A DNA stretch of 64,000 bases from Aminobacter aganoensis (GCF_014206975.1 NZ_JACHOU010000005.1:1-64000); one strand, 5' to 3'; positions 8,830 to 17,903 are shown, numbered from the stretch's first letter. Notes: generated by a model not told the origin, from the letters alone. Numbers and translations: made by a program.

Positions 8830-9849
8830 TCAGCGGACCGGCGGCGCGTAGAGCAGGCCCCCGGCATTCCACTGCGTGTTGGGCCCGCGCGTCATGCCGA
8901 GCTTGGTCTTTTCGCCCAGGTTGCGGTCGAAGACCTCGGCGTAGTTGCCGACGCTCTTGATCACGTTGTAGCCCCACTTGTTGTCGAGGCCGAGCATCTT
9001 GCCGAGTTCGTCGGCGCCGCCCAGCATGCGCTGGATCTCGGGGTCCTCGCTCTTCGTCATCTCGTCGACATTGGCCTGGGTGATGCCCTTTTCCTCGGCC
9101 GCCATCAGCATATAGACCGACCACGAGACGATGTCGCGCCAGTTGGAATCGTTCTGCCGCACGGCGGGCGCCAGAGGTTCCTTGGAGATGGTCTCGGGCA
9201 ACAGCACGTAGTCGTCGGGGTTGTTGGCGACCGCGCGGATCGAGGCCAGGTCCGAACGGTCCGACGAGATCGCCTCGCAGCGGCCGGAATAGAAGGCGGC
9301 GCGGTTCTCGTCGGGGCTTTCGAAGACCACGAGCTCGAACTTGCCGCCGATGCTGCGGAAGAAGTCGGTCAGGTTCTGCGAGGTCGTGGTGCCCGGCAAG
9401 GTGCAGATCGCGGCGTCGGTCAGTTCCTTGGCAGAGGCGACGCCGAGCGACTTTGGCACCAGAAGGCCCTGGCCGTCATAGAAAACGGTCGGTCCGAAAT
9501 CGATGCCGAGCGAGGTTTCGCGCGAGAAGGTCGCCGTCGTCTGGCGCGACAGCACGTCGATTTCGCCCGACTGCAGCGCCTGGAAACGCGTGTTGATGTT
9601 GGTCAGGACGAAATCGACCTTCTCGCCGTCGCCGAGCACCGCAGCGGCGATCGAGCGGCAGATGTCGGCGTCAAAACCCTGCATGCGGCCCTTGTCGTCA
9701 GCGGCGGCAAAGCCGGGCGTGCTGAGCGAGACGCCGCAGATCAGCTTGCCGCGCGCCTTGACTGTGTCGAGCGTCGCCGATTGCGCGGCGGTGGCACCGA
9801 CCATCAGTGCCGCGGTGGCGGCGCACAGCGCCAGGAACTTAGATTTCAT
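8830..9849 (-). CDS. aapJ: General L-amino-acid ABC transporter, periplasmic binding protein AapJ
   Basis: A 339-residue receptor with a signal peptide (1-24, A-Q-S-A cleavage region) and an SBP family 3 fold: LDTVKARGKLICGVS at the mature N-terminus, GFDADICRSIAAAV and QSGEIDVLSR further on. It captures L-amino acids for AapQM. The start MKSKFLALC is chosen because the open frame upstream has no signal-peptide character. It is the first gene of aapJQM; candidate operators lie upstream. Confidence 0.9.
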   Translation of the reverse strand: MKSKFLALCAATAALMVGATAAQSATLDTVKARGKLICGVSLSTPGFAAADDKGRMQGFDADICRSIAAAVLGDGEKVDFVLTNINTRFQALQSGEIDVLSRQTTATFSRETSLGIDFGPTVFYDGQGLLVPKSLGVASAKELTDAAICTLPGTTTSQNLTDFFRSIGGKFELVVFESPDENRAAFYSGRCEAISSDRSDLASIRAVANNPDDYVLLPETISKEPLAPAVRQNDSNWRDIVSWSVYMLMAAEEKGITQANVDEMTKSEDPEIQRMLGGADELGKMLGLDNKWGYNVIKSVGNYAEVFDRNLGEKTKLGMTRGPNTQWNAGGLLYAPPVR

Positions 9850-9947
9850 GTATCCCTCCCTCGATTGTCGACCGCAGGCCGCCGGCACCATTTCTCCCCC
9901 GGTGCGGACGTCGCCTCGATCTGTCGCGGAGCTATGTATGCATAGAT

Positions 9948-9992
9948 TGTGTACGATATGGAAGATGAATGTCGTGCAAAATGTATACGATA
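9948..9992. promoter_or_regulatory. Tandem TGTRTACGATA repeats upstream of aapJ
   Basis: TGTGTACGATA (9948-9958) and TGTATACGATA (9982-9992) are near-identical direct repeats 34 bp apart, about 100-140 bp upstream of the aapJ start and in a locally AT-richer patch. The GTATAC core resembles operators of FCD-domain GntR regulators. No such regulator is encoded next to it, so the link is inference. Confidence 0.4.
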
Positions 9993-10124
9993 ATCGACGG
10001 TGTGGATAAGATCGCAGGGATGGCGAGCGCGGGCACAGCACCGCTGGAGGGCCCGCCGACAGAGGCAGGTGCCCGCCGCCGCATTGTCGGGCTTCAGATC
10101 GTCAGACGAGGGGCTGCGAACGGG

Positions 10125-10592
10125 TCAGCCGGTACAGGCTTCGGCCAGTTTGCGCACATGGGCGCCATCGTGCTCGTTCGGCGTGTAGGTGCCCATGTCC
10201 TCGCCCCCGACGAGGATCGTGAAGCCGCCGACGAGCAGCTTTGCCAGTGCCGGTTCCATTGTCGTCAGTCCGTCGAAGACATAGCGGCCGTTGTAGGTCT
10301 TGCCGGTGGCCTCGATGGAGTGCGCTGCGTCGCCATTGCGCAGTTCGAGCCTGGCGCTGCGCCCTTCGCTCATGTCGCCGGACTTCGGATAGAACGCAAC
10401 GACGATGTCCGAGTACCCCGCAGTGCAGTTCAGCGAGACGTCGACATCGCCGGTGGCGGGATCGTAGTAGGCGAGCGTCAACGTGGGCGACAGGTCGTCA
10501 TGCAGGAACCATCCTTTCGGGATGACCGACTGGGCGGCTGCCGCAGAGCTTGCGAGCGCAAGCATCACAAGAGAAGAGAGTACCACCTTCAT
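10125..10592 (-). CDS. Exported protein, unknown
   Basis: A 155-residue protein with a signal peptide (MKVVLSSLVMLALASSAAAAQ) and a mature region rich in beta-strand-like segments. Two Cys (in CTAGY and near the C-terminus in EACTG) could form a disulfide in the periplasm. The start is set by the signal peptide; a longer frame exists upstream but is not signal-like. The gene is flanked by non-coding stretches on both sides. No family recognised. Confidence 0.7.
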   Translation of the reverse strand: MKVVLSSLVMLALASSAAAAQSVIPKGWFLHDDLSPTLTLAYYDPATGDVDVSLNCTAGYSDIVVAFYPKSGDMSEGRSARLELRNGDAAHSIEATGKTYNGRYVFDGLTTMEPALAKLLVGGFTILVGGEDMGTYTPNEHDGAHVRKLAEACTG

Positions 10593-10776
10593 GCCCACGC
10601 CCCCGTGTATCCGGCAAGGTAACCAGACGTAGTGCCGGCTGACAAGCACGAGCGTTTTTCAACCTGAACTTGTCGAACGGGAAACCGACATTGAAAGGCG
10701 GACATATCTCGCTGCGGCAACGGGCCGGCCGCGCATGATACGCCGAGTAAAGCGACGGGGCGCGACAGAAGGCGTG

Positions 10777-11289
10777 TCATCTGCCGAGCACGGTTTCCAC
10801 CACTTGCTCCACGTCCATGGCAGATGAATCGATCCATTGACCGATGCGAGGCGTCTCGCGGGCGAGTGCTTCTGCAAGGACGGAGGGAGGAAATGCCTCG
10901 GAATAGCCGGTCTTTGGCCGGTCTCTGTCGCGCTGGCCCAGTACTTCCGCCGAAGGGGCCAGCACCACCACACGGGGATCGAGGTCGCGAAGGCGCTCGA
11001 CAGCCGCGACAAGATCATGCCCGATGAGGATGTCCTGGTAGACCACCGTGAATCCTGCTTCGACGTAGCGGCGCACGGCATCTGTCGCGATCACCTGCCG
11101 GAGTGTCAGTTGCGCCCGGGCCTCCACATCGAGCGTGGGCCCCATCGCCGCAGCGCCGTTTACGATCATGCGACGAAAAACGTCGCCGCCGACCAGTGCC
11201 GAGCGCGGGAAGCGCCTTGCCAGCGCGTTGGCAACCGTGGTTTTGCCGGCAGCCATGGCGCCGGTGATGATGAAGAGAGACTGGGTCAT
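10777..11289 (-). CDS. P-loop AAA/kinase-like protein
   Basis: A 170-residue single-domain P-loop protein. The Walker A motif GAMAAGKTT is at residues 10-18, followed by GGDVFRRM and the RDRDRPKTGYSEAFP segment, a likely LID with Arg residues for phosphate. The layout is that of the AAA_33 / chloramphenicol-phosphotransferase-like small kinases; the substrate cannot be told. The next gene upstream on the same strand ends 39 nt before its start. Confidence 0.75.
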   Translation of the reverse strand: MTQSLFIITGAMAAGKTTVANALARRFPRSALVGGDVFRRMIVNGAAAMGPTLDVEARAQLTLRQVIATDAVRRYVEAGFTVVYQDILIGHDLVAAVERLRDLDPRVVVLAPSAEVLGQRDRDRPKTGYSEAFPPSVLAEALARETPRIGQWIDSSAMDVEQVVETVLGR

Positions 11290-11328
11290 GGATTACCTGA
11301 TGGTCGCCCGTCCTGACCTCGGACGGGG

Positions 11329-11520
11329 TCAATCGCGTGTCTGCGTCAGCACCACGAACAGGGTGGTCACTCCGCTGGTGAAAAGTGCGATGAACGCATA
11401 AAATAGCGCTCCGGCAAATTCCTTGTTTGCCGTGGCGGCCATGAATGTCATTGCGAAAGCGCCTGCACCGCAAAGAACCGTCAGCGCAAGCAAAAGATAG
11501 ATCGCCTTCTTTCCCATCAT
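11329..11520 (-). CDS. Small two-helix membrane protein, unknown
   Basis: A 63-residue protein with two hydrophobic segments (about 5-26 and 36-57) and a short charged tail. GGAAGG lies just ahead of the start. It precedes the P-loop gene on the same strand by 39 nt and may be co-transcribed with it. A palindrome carrying GGAAC at both ends lies 40-73 nt upstream. No family recognised. Confidence 0.5.
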   Translation of the reverse strand: MMGKKAIYLLLALTVLCGAGAFAMTFMAATANKEFAGALFYAFIALFTSGVTTLFVVLTQTRD

Positions 11521-11559
11521 CGCCTTCCTTTGTGGGAAGGCCCATGGGGTTCGCGCCCA

Positions 11560-11593
11560 GGAACCTTCCCGATCAGTTGATCGGTCAAGTTCC
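11560..11593. repeat. GGAAC-ended palindrome
   Basis: A 34-bp imperfect palindrome: GGAAC at the left end, CCGATCA and TGATCGG arms in the middle, GTTCC at the right end. It sits upstream of the 63-residue membrane protein gene. It could be an operator, or two opposed EcfG-type -35 elements, but neither side has a proper CGTT at the right distance. Confidence 0.45.
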
Positions 11594-11762
11594 TCGGGCC
11601 ACTGCGCTGGCGTCGAGAATCTGTCTAGTCCAAGGTCACTGCACAGATCGCGCAGAACGAAATGCCCCCAAGTGCCGTGACATCAAGATGAAGCCGGAAA
11701 TATTGCTTTGAGTCAAGCTGGCAGAACTTTCCCCATCGCGACGCCAGCCAGCCCGCATCCCC

Positions 11763-12935
11763 TCACAGCTTCGTCCACGCCGCATTCTTCTTCGAAGACC
11801 TGACGCAGGCCTCGATGAACGCCACGCCTTCCACGCCGTCCTGCACGGTCGGGTAGATCACGTCCTTGGCAGGCTTGCCGCCCTTCTTGCGCGCCGCGCG
11901 GATGGCCCGGGCGGCCTCCTGGTAGATGTTGGCGAAACCTTCGAGATAGCCTTCGGGGTGCCCCGAAGGCACGCGCGTCACGCGTGCGGCGGCAGGACCG
12001 GCGCCGACGCCGCCGCGGGTGATCAGCTGCTTGGGCTGGCCGAAGGGCGTGTACCAGAGATAGTTCGGGTCGGCCTGGACCCATTCGATGCCGCCCTTCG
12101 AGCCATAGACACGCAGCTTGAGCCCGTTCTCGTGGCCCGGCGCCACCTGGCTCGCCCAGATCATGCCCTTGGCGCCGCCCTTGAAGCGCAGCATGACGTT
12201 GACGTTGTCGTCGAGCAGCCGGCCCGGCACGAAGGCGTCGAGATCGGCCGACAGGCTGTCGAGTTCGAGGCCGGAAACGAAGCGCGCGAGATTGTAGGCA
12301 TGGGTGCCGATGTCGCCGGCAGCACCGCCCGCGCCCGACTGCTTCGGGTCGCCGCGCCACGACGCCTGCTTCTGGCCGGTGGCGGCGAGGTCCTCGGTCA
12401 GCCAGTCCTGCGGGTATTCCGCCTGGACGATCCTGATGTCGCCGAGCTGGCCCTTGGCGACCATTTCGCGCGCCTGCCGGATCATCGGATAGCCGGTGTA
12501 GTTGTGGGTGAGCACGAAGACCTTGCCGGTCTTCTCGACCAGTGCGGCGAGCTTCTTCGCCTCCGCCAGCGTCGCCGTCAGCGGCTTGTCGCAGATGACG
12601 TGGATGCCGGCTTCGAGGAAGGCCTTGGCGGCGGGAAAATGGACGTTGTTGGGCGTGACGATGGCCACCGCCTCGATGCCGTCGGGCCGCATCGCCTCGG
12701 CCTTGGCCATCTCGGCATAGGAGGCGTAGGAGCGCTCGGGATCAAGGCCGATCTCGGCAGCGGACGCCTTCGCGCGTTCCGGATTGGACGACAGCGCACC
12801 CGCGACGAGCTGGAAATCGCCGTCCATCCGCGCGGCGATGCGGTGCACGCCGCCAATGAAGGCGCCCTGCCCGCCGCCGACCATGCCGTAGCGGATCGGG
12901 CCGCTGCCGTTCCCGGATTTCGTTGCACCGACCAT
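11763..12935 (-). CDS. Gfo/Idh/MocA family NAD(P)-dependent oxidoreductase
   Basis: A 390-residue cytoplasmic dehydrogenase. It has an N-terminal Rossmann fold with GMVGGGQGAFIGGVHR, the family CDKP motif (EKP equivalent) near residue 110 and a C-terminal dimerisation/substrate domain containing GDIGTHAYNLA. These enzymes act on sugars, inositols and related polyols. The start MVGATKSG follows GGAGGACA; an upstream in-frame Met is less well placed. It pairs with the isomerase gene upstream, suggesting one sugar or cyclitol pathway. The substrate is not identifiable. Confidence 0.85.
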   Translation of the reverse strand: MVGATKSGNGSGPIRYGMVGGGQGAFIGGVHRIAARMDGDFQLVAGALSSNPERAKASAAEIGLDPERSYASYAEMAKAEAMRPDGIEAVAIVTPNNVHFPAAKAFLEAGIHVICDKPLTATLAEAKKLAALVEKTGKVFVLTHNYTGYPMIRQAREMVAKGQLGDIRIVQAEYPQDWLTEDLAATGQKQASWRGDPKQSGAGGAAGDIGTHAYNLARFVSGLELDSLSADLDAFVPGRLLDDNVNVMLRFKGGAKGMIWASQVAPGHENGLKLRVYGSKGGIEWVQADPNYLWYTPFGQPKQLITRGGVGAGPAAARVTRVPSGHPEGYLEGFANIYQEAARAIRAARKKGGKPAKDVIYPTVQDGVEGVAFIEACVRSSKKNAAWTKL

Positions 12936-12959
12936 GCTTGTGTCCTCCCTTGATATGTT

Positions 12960-13017
12960 GGCGCTGCCCCTCATCCCCTCCTGAGTTTATCGAAGGGCCG
13001 GGATGAGGGGCAGCGCC
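12960..13017. terminator. 18-bp perfect inverted repeat between isomerase and dehydrogenase genes
   Basis: GGCGCTGCCCCTCATCCC (12960-12977) and its exact complement (13000-13017) flank a 22-nt loop that includes GAGTTTATCGAAGG. It starts 4 nt after the isomerase stop. It could stabilise the message or attenuate the dehydrogenase gene. There is no T tract. It looks like a mobile intergenic palindrome of the kind scattered in rhizobial genomes. Confidence 0.6.
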
Positions 13018-13021
13018 GCGT

Positions 13022-14077
13022 TCAAATCCCCATCATCGTCCGCAGCATCGCCCGATCGCTCGCCCCGCCGGCAAAGTCGTCGAACGCCTTGTCGGTGACG
13101 CGGATGATGTGGCTTTCGATGAACGGCGCGCCTTCGGCGGCCCCGTCTTCCGGATGCTTGAGGCAGCATTCCCATTCGAGCACCGCCCAGCTGTCATAGC
13201 CGTACTGCGCGAGCCTGGAGAAGATGCCGGTGAAGTCGACCTGGCCGTCACCGAGCGAACGGAAGCGGCCGGCCCGATTGAGCCAGCCCTGGTAGCCGGA
13301 ATAGACGCCCTGGCGCCCGGTCGGGTTGAACTCCGCGTCCTTGACGTGAAACGCCTTGATGCGCTCGTGGTAGATGTCGATGAAGGCGAGATAATCGAGC
13401 TGCTGCAGCAGAAAGTGCGAGGGATCGTAATTGATGTTGCAGCGCTGGTGGCCGCCGACGGCGTCGAGGAACATCTCGAAGGTCGCGCCATCGAAGGCGT
13501 CCTCGCCCGGATGCAGCTCGAAGCACAGGTCGACGCCGGCCTCGTCGTAGGCGTCGAGGATAGGCCGCCAGCGCTTGCCGAGCTCGGCGAAGGCCTCCTC
13601 GATCAGGCCTGCCGGCCGCTGCGGCCACGGGTAGAGATAGGGGAAGGCGAGCGAGCCGGTGAAGGATACGCAAGCGGTGAGGCCGAGATTCTGCGACGCC
13701 CTGGCGCCGAGCTTCATCTGCTCGACCGCCCATTGCTGCCGCTCCTTCGGCTTGCCGTGGACCGCTTGTGGCGCAAAGCCGTCGAACTGCGCGTCATAGG
13801 CGGGATGCACCGCCACCAGCTGGCCCTGCAGGTGGGTGGACAGTTCGGTGATCTCGACGCCGGCATCCGTGCAGATGCCCTTGATCTCGTCGCAATAGGT
13901 TTTCGACGTCGCCGCCTTCTGGAGATCAAACAGCCTGCTATCCGGCGTCGGGATCTGCACGCCCTTGTAGCCGAGCCCGCCAGCCCACGATGTAATCGAT
14001 TTCAGTGAATTGAATGGCGCGGAATCGCCGGCGAACTGGGCGAGGAAGATCGCTGGTCCCTTCATTGTCGACGGCAT
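13022..14077 (-). CDS. Sugar phosphate isomerase/epimerase (xylose-isomerase-like TIM barrel)
   Basis: A 351-residue AP-endonuclease-2/xylose-isomerase-like barrel. Metal-ligand strands are visible: FELHPGED (Glu), NINYDPSHF (Asp/His), FHVKDAE (His/Asp) and LEWECC (Glu) in the expected order. GAGGAG lies 8 nt before the ATG. It is followed by the MocA-type dehydrogenase on the same strand, a pairing common in polyol and inositol catabolism. The substrate is unknown. Confidence 0.85.
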   Translation of the reverse strand: MPSTMKGPAIFLAQFAGDSAPFNSLKSITSWAGGLGYKGVQIPTPDSRLFDLQKAATSKTYCDEIKGICTDAGVEITELSTHLQGQLVAVHPAYDAQFDGFAPQAVHGKPKERQQWAVEQMKLGARASQNLGLTACVSFTGSLAFPYLYPWPQRPAGLIEEAFAELGKRWRPILDAYDEAGVDLCFELHPGEDAFDGATFEMFLDAVGGHQRCNINYDPSHFLLQQLDYLAFIDIYHERIKAFHVKDAEFNPTGRQGVYSGYQGWLNRAGRFRSLGDGQVDFTGIFSRLAQYGYDSWAVLEWECCLKHPEDGAAEGAPFIESHIIRVTDKAFDDFAGGASDRAMLRTMMGI

Positions 14078-14229
14078 CTCTCAAAACTCCTCGTCCGATT
14101 CCGGCACGCGCTGGTCCAGCGCTAAGATGACCACTATTTGAGCCGGCTCCGCAAGAGCCAGCGGCAGGCCGATTCACGGGTTCACCGAGGCGCGCGTGAT
14201 GCCGTCGCTGGTGACCGGCATCGTCAGAG

Positions 14230-15522
14230 CTATCCCTTCAACAGCGCCTCGACAGCCAGCCCCGCCGCAAGCACGCGCCGGTCGTGGCCGTGGCGGCCGA
14301 CCAGCATCAGGCCGGCAGGCAGAACGGTGCCAGGCATCGGCAGCGACAGCGCGCAGAGATCGAACTGGTTGGCGACCTGGGTGTTGCGCAGCAGGAGCCC
14401 CTCGATGCGATCGCCATGGCGCTCGTCATCCAGCATCTCGGCGATCGGCTGGGCCACGACCGGCGTGGTGGGCAAGACCATGAGATCGACCGACGACAGG
14501 CGCTCGTCCATGGCCGCCACCAGTTCGGCGCGGCGGCGCATGGTCCTGATATAGGCGATCGCCGGCACCTGCAGCGCCCGGCCGAGCCCGCCGCTGACAT
14601 GGCGGTCGACCGCAACCTTGGCGCCTGCCGACAGCCAGTCGGCATGGATTTCCGCGCCTTCGATGGCGGCGATGGACGCCACCCGCGTCGTCTCGCGCAG
14701 GGCCAGCAGCAAGTCGTCGATGGCGATATCCTCGACCCGCGCCCCCGATGCGGCGAGGCGCTTCAACGACTGTTCGAAGGCGGCGGAAACGGTGCCGTCG
14801 CAATGCTCCATCAGCCGCCCGCGCGGCACGCCGATGCGCAGGCCCGGCAGGGACAGCGGCACAAGCGCGGAAAACTCCTTGCCGGCCATGACGGCGTCGG
14901 TGGCGATGCAGGCCCCGACCGTCCGCGCCAGCGGCCCGAGCGAATCGAGCGACGGCGACAGCGGGAACGCGCCGTCGAGCGGCACGCGCCGCGCCGTGGG
15001 CTTGAAACCGACCACGCCGTTGAGAGCTGCCGGAATGCGCACCGAGCCGCCGGTATCCGAGCCGATGGAAATGTCCGAGGTGCCTTCGGCCGCCGAAACC
15101 CCGGCGCCCGACGACGAACCGCCGGGGATCAGCGTCGGATCGGCGGCATTGCCCGGCGTGCCGTAATGCGGGTTGATGCCGAGCGCGGTGAAAGCGAATT
15201 CGGTCATCGCCGTCTTGCCGATGATCGCCGCCCCTGCCCGGCGCAGGCGCCGGACCACCAGCGCGTCCCGCTCTGCGGGTGCCGTGTCCCGGCGCATCAG
15301 CGAGCCGGCCAGCGTCGGCTCGCCGGCGACGTCGAGCAGATCCTTGATCGAGACGATGGCGCCGTCGAGCGGCCCGAGCGACAGCCCTGCCTTGGCGCGC
15401 GCGTCGGCGGCATCGGCAGCACCACGCGCGGCCTCGGCATAGAGCTTCATGAACACGCGTTCGTCGCCGGCACGGACGGAAAGCCGCCCAAGGATCGCTT
15501 CGAGCCGGTCGCGCGTCGTCAT
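14230..15522 (-). CDS. Amidase (amidase signature family)
   Basis: A 430-residue hydrolase of the Ser-cisSer-Lys type. The catalytic Lys lies in SIKDLLDV, the cis-Ser and nucleophile region in the Gly/Ser-rich stretch GGSSSGAGVSAAEG...SDTGGSVRIPAA. It hydrolyses a carboxamide; the substrate cannot be read from sequence. The start MTTRDRLEA is preferred over an in-frame Met seven codons earlier; neither has a good ribosome binding site. The gene is divergent from the Old Yellow Enzyme gene, 122 nt away. I see nothing notable in 14078-14229. Confidence 0.88.
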   Translation of the reverse strand: MTTRDRLEAILGRLSVRAGDERVFMKLYAEAARGAADAADARAKAGLSLGPLDGAIVSIKDLLDVAGEPTLAGSLMRRDTAPAERDALVVRRLRRAGAAIIGKTAMTEFAFTALGINPHYGTPGNAADPTLIPGGSSSGAGVSAAEGTSDISIGSDTGGSVRIPAALNGVVGFKPTARRVPLDGAFPLSPSLDSLGPLARTVGACIATDAVMAGKEFSALVPLSLPGLRIGVPRGRLMEHCDGTVSAAFEQSLKRLAASGARVEDIAIDDLLLALRETTRVASIAAIEGAEIHADWLSAGAKVAVDRHVSGGLGRALQVPAIAYIRTMRRRAELVAAMDERLSSVDLMVLPTTPVVAQPIAEMLDDERHGDRIEGLLLRNTQVANQFDLCALSLPMPGTVLPAGLMLVGRHGHDRRVLAAGLAVEALLKG

Positions 15523-15644
15523 TCGGTCACCCGTTGCTGGCATGCAGTCATCGTGGCGACAGATAACACGCGCTGGCCCTATGCAATACGGTTGTCGCCA
15601 GTCGCCGACGCCTTACATTCGCACTGCCTGATATCGGAGCCGCC

Positions 15645-16745
15645 ATGACCGTCCGTCTGTTCTCGCCGATCACCCTCGGCAAGCTCGACTTGCCCAACCG
15701 CATCGCCGTTGCCCCGATGTGCCAGTATTCGGCCGACGACGGCTCGGCCACCGACTGGCATCTGCAGCACTGGATGAACCTCGCAATGTCGGGCGCCGGC
15801 ATGATCACCGTCGAGATGACCGACGTCGAGCGGCGCGGCCGCATCAGCCATGGCTGCATGGGTCTCTACTCCGATGCCAACGAAGCGGCGGCAAGACGCA
15901 CGCTCGATGCCGCCCGGCGGGTGGCGACGCCGGGAGCGAAATTCGGCGTGCAATTGGCCCATGCCGGCCGCAAGGCCTCCAACCACAGGCCGTGGGACGG
16001 CTCCGGCCCGCTGACGCCGGAGGAGGATGCGTGGCCCGTCGTGTCGGCCTCGGCGATCGCCTATGCCGACGGCTGGCAAGTGCCGCATGCGCTTGATGAA
16101 GCCGAGATCGATCGGACCATCGGCCACTTCGCCGAGGCGGCCAGGCGCGCCGAGCGCGCCGGCTTCGACTTCATCGAGTTGCATTCGGCCCATGGCTACC
16201 TGCTGCACCAGTTCCTGTCGCCGCTGTCCAACCACCGCACCGACAGATGGGGCGGTTCGCTGGAAAACCGCATGCGGTTCCCCCTCGAGGTCGCGCGCCG
16301 TGTCGCGGAAGCCGTCCCCAACCTCATGCTCGGCGCGCGCATGTCGCTGACCGACTGGGTCGATGGCGGCTTCACGCTGGAAGAGGCCATCGAGGTGGCC
16401 AAGGCCTATGGCAAGGCTGGCATCGGCTACATCTGCTGTTCGAGCGGCGGCAACTCGCCCCACCAGAGCCTGCGCACCGGCCCGGGTTATCAGGTCCATC
16501 TCGCCGAAGCGGTGAAAAAGGCGACGGGCATCCCGGTGCGCGCGGTCGGCATGATCGACCAGCCGGCCCAGGCCGATGCGATCGTGCGCGAAGGCCGCGC
16601 CGACATGGTGGCGCTTGGCCGTGCCCTGCTCGCCGATCCGCGCTGGCCGTGGCGGGCTGCGGCCACCCTCGGCCACGACTTCCACGCGGCACCGCAGCTG
16701 GCGCGCTCGGTTGCCCTGATGAAGCAATGGGGCGCTGCCACGTAA
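15645..16745 (+). CDS. NADH:flavin oxidoreductase, Old Yellow Enzyme family (YqjM-like)
   Basis: A 366-residue FMN-dependent ene-reductase. PMCQYSA near residue 24 carries the redox-modulating Cys of the thermophilic/YqjM subclass. Substrate-binding His appear in HSAHGYLLHQFLSP, followed by RWGGSLENRMRFPLEV and the phosphate-binding ADMVALGRALLADP. It reduces activated C=C bonds. It faces away from the amidase gene and is followed after 99 nt by the AstE-like gene on the same strand. Confidence 0.93.
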   Translation: MTVRLFSPITLGKLDLPNRIAVAPMCQYSADDGSATDWHLQHWMNLAMSGAGMITVEMTDVERRGRISHGCMGLYSDANEAAARRTLDAARRVATPGAKFGVQLAHAGRKASNHRPWDGSGPLTPEEDAWPVVSASAIAYADGWQVPHALDEAEIDRTIGHFAEAARRAERAGFDFIELHSAHGYLLHQFLSPLSNHRTDRWGGSLENRMRFPLEVARRVAEAVPNLMLGARMSLTDWVDGGFTLEEAIEVAKAYGKAGIGYICCSSGGNSPHQSLRTGPGYQVHLAEAVKKATGIPVRAVGMIDQPAQADAIVREGRADMVALGRALLADPRWPWRAAATLGHDFHAAPQLARSVALMKQWGAAT

Positions 16746-16844
16746 GCTTACCCAAGGTCTGGCGCGGCGGACGCCTCCTGCTGGATCAGGACGGCGTCGC
16801 CGCGCGATGATCTACCGTTCGGACCAAGATTCGGGGGGCAGCAA

Positions 16845-17903
16845 ATGAAGAAGAGCGTCGAGACGATCCGGGGCGACAGCGAGGGCATCGCCTACGAACT
16901 CCCGGTCTACCGCGTTTCGGGATCGTCCGCGTCGGCCCCGTCTGCCTATATCCAGGCCGCGCTCCATGGCGACGAACTGCCCGGCGTGGTGGCCATCGAC
17001 GCGCTGATGCCGCGCCTGCGCAAGGCAGCTGCCGAAGGGCGCATTCGCGGCAACCTGACCATCGTGCCGCGTGCCAACCCGATCGGCGCCAACCAGTTGC
17101 TGTTCCACGCCGCCCAGGGGCGCTTCGATCTCGGCACCCGCACCAACTACAACCGCGACTTCCCGCTGCTCGACAGGCCGGACGTGTCGCTTCTGCCCGG
17201 CGACGACGTGCCGATGTCGGCCGACAAGCGCCTCAAGGCACGGCTGCTCAAGCTTTCGGTCGGCCACGACATCGTGCTCGACCTGCACTGCGACGACGAA
17301 GGCGTCGCCTATCTCTACGTGCCCGACGAGCTCTGGCCGGCGATGGAAGATTGCGCCGCGAACATGGGCGTCGACGCCGTCATCCTGTGGAGCGGCCAGT
17401 CGGGCTCGTCCTTCGACGAGGCCTCGCTGCACCCCTATCTCAAGATGCCTCGCAAGGAAGCGCGGCTCGAAAGCCGCGTCGTCACGACAGTCGAATATCG
17501 CGGCGTTTCCGATGTCTACGCCACAGTTGCCGAAGCTGACGCCCAGGGCCTCTATCGCCTGCTTGTGGCGCGTGGCGTGATCGAGGACACCTGGATCGAG
17601 ACCCTAAAGACATTTGCGGGCGTGGTGGCGCCGATCGACCATGTCGAGATGGTGCCCGCCCCTTGCGCTGGGGCGATCCTCTACCACGTCAATCCCGGCG
17701 ATACGGTCAAGGCTGGCGCCCATATCGCCACCATCGTGCGCGCGCCCGGCGAGGACGGTGGCAGGGTCGAGGTACTGGCGCCGCAGGACGGCTACATCCT
17801 GACGCGCCGTTCGCACCGCGCCACCCGCGCCGGCGACGACCTGGTCAAGCTGGTCGGCACGCGTCCGAGCGACGACGCCCGGTCAGGCGCGCTGGAGGCG
17901 TAG
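16845..17903 (+). CDS. Succinylglutamate desuccinylase/aspartoacylase family deacylase
   Basis: A 352-residue zinc carboxypeptidase-like protein. The Zn ligands are visible as ALHGDELPG (His and Glu) and LDLHCDD (His); NRDFP supplies the substrate-binding Arg. The C-terminal part (about 260-345) is a beta-rich lipoyl-like domain seen in the AstE/AspA family. It would remove an acyl group from an N-acyl amino acid or related amide; the substrate is unknown. The gene may share a transcript with the upstream reductase. Confidence 0.85.
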   Translation: MKKSVETIRGDSEGIAYELPVYRVSGSSASAPSAYIQAALHGDELPGVVAIDALMPRLRKAAAEGRIRGNLTIVPRANPIGANQLLFHAAQGRFDLGTRTNYNRDFPLLDRPDVSLLPGDDVPMSADKRLKARLLKLSVGHDIVLDLHCDDEGVAYLYVPDELWPAMEDCAANMGVDAVILWSGQSGSSFDEASLHPYLKMPRKEARLESRVVTTVEYRGVSDVYATVAEADAQGLYRLLVARGVIEDTWIETLKTFAGVVAPIDHVEMVPAPCAGAILYHVNPGDTVKAGAHIATIVRAPGEDGGRVEVLAPQDGYILTRRSHRATRAGDDLVKLVGTRPSDDARSGALEA

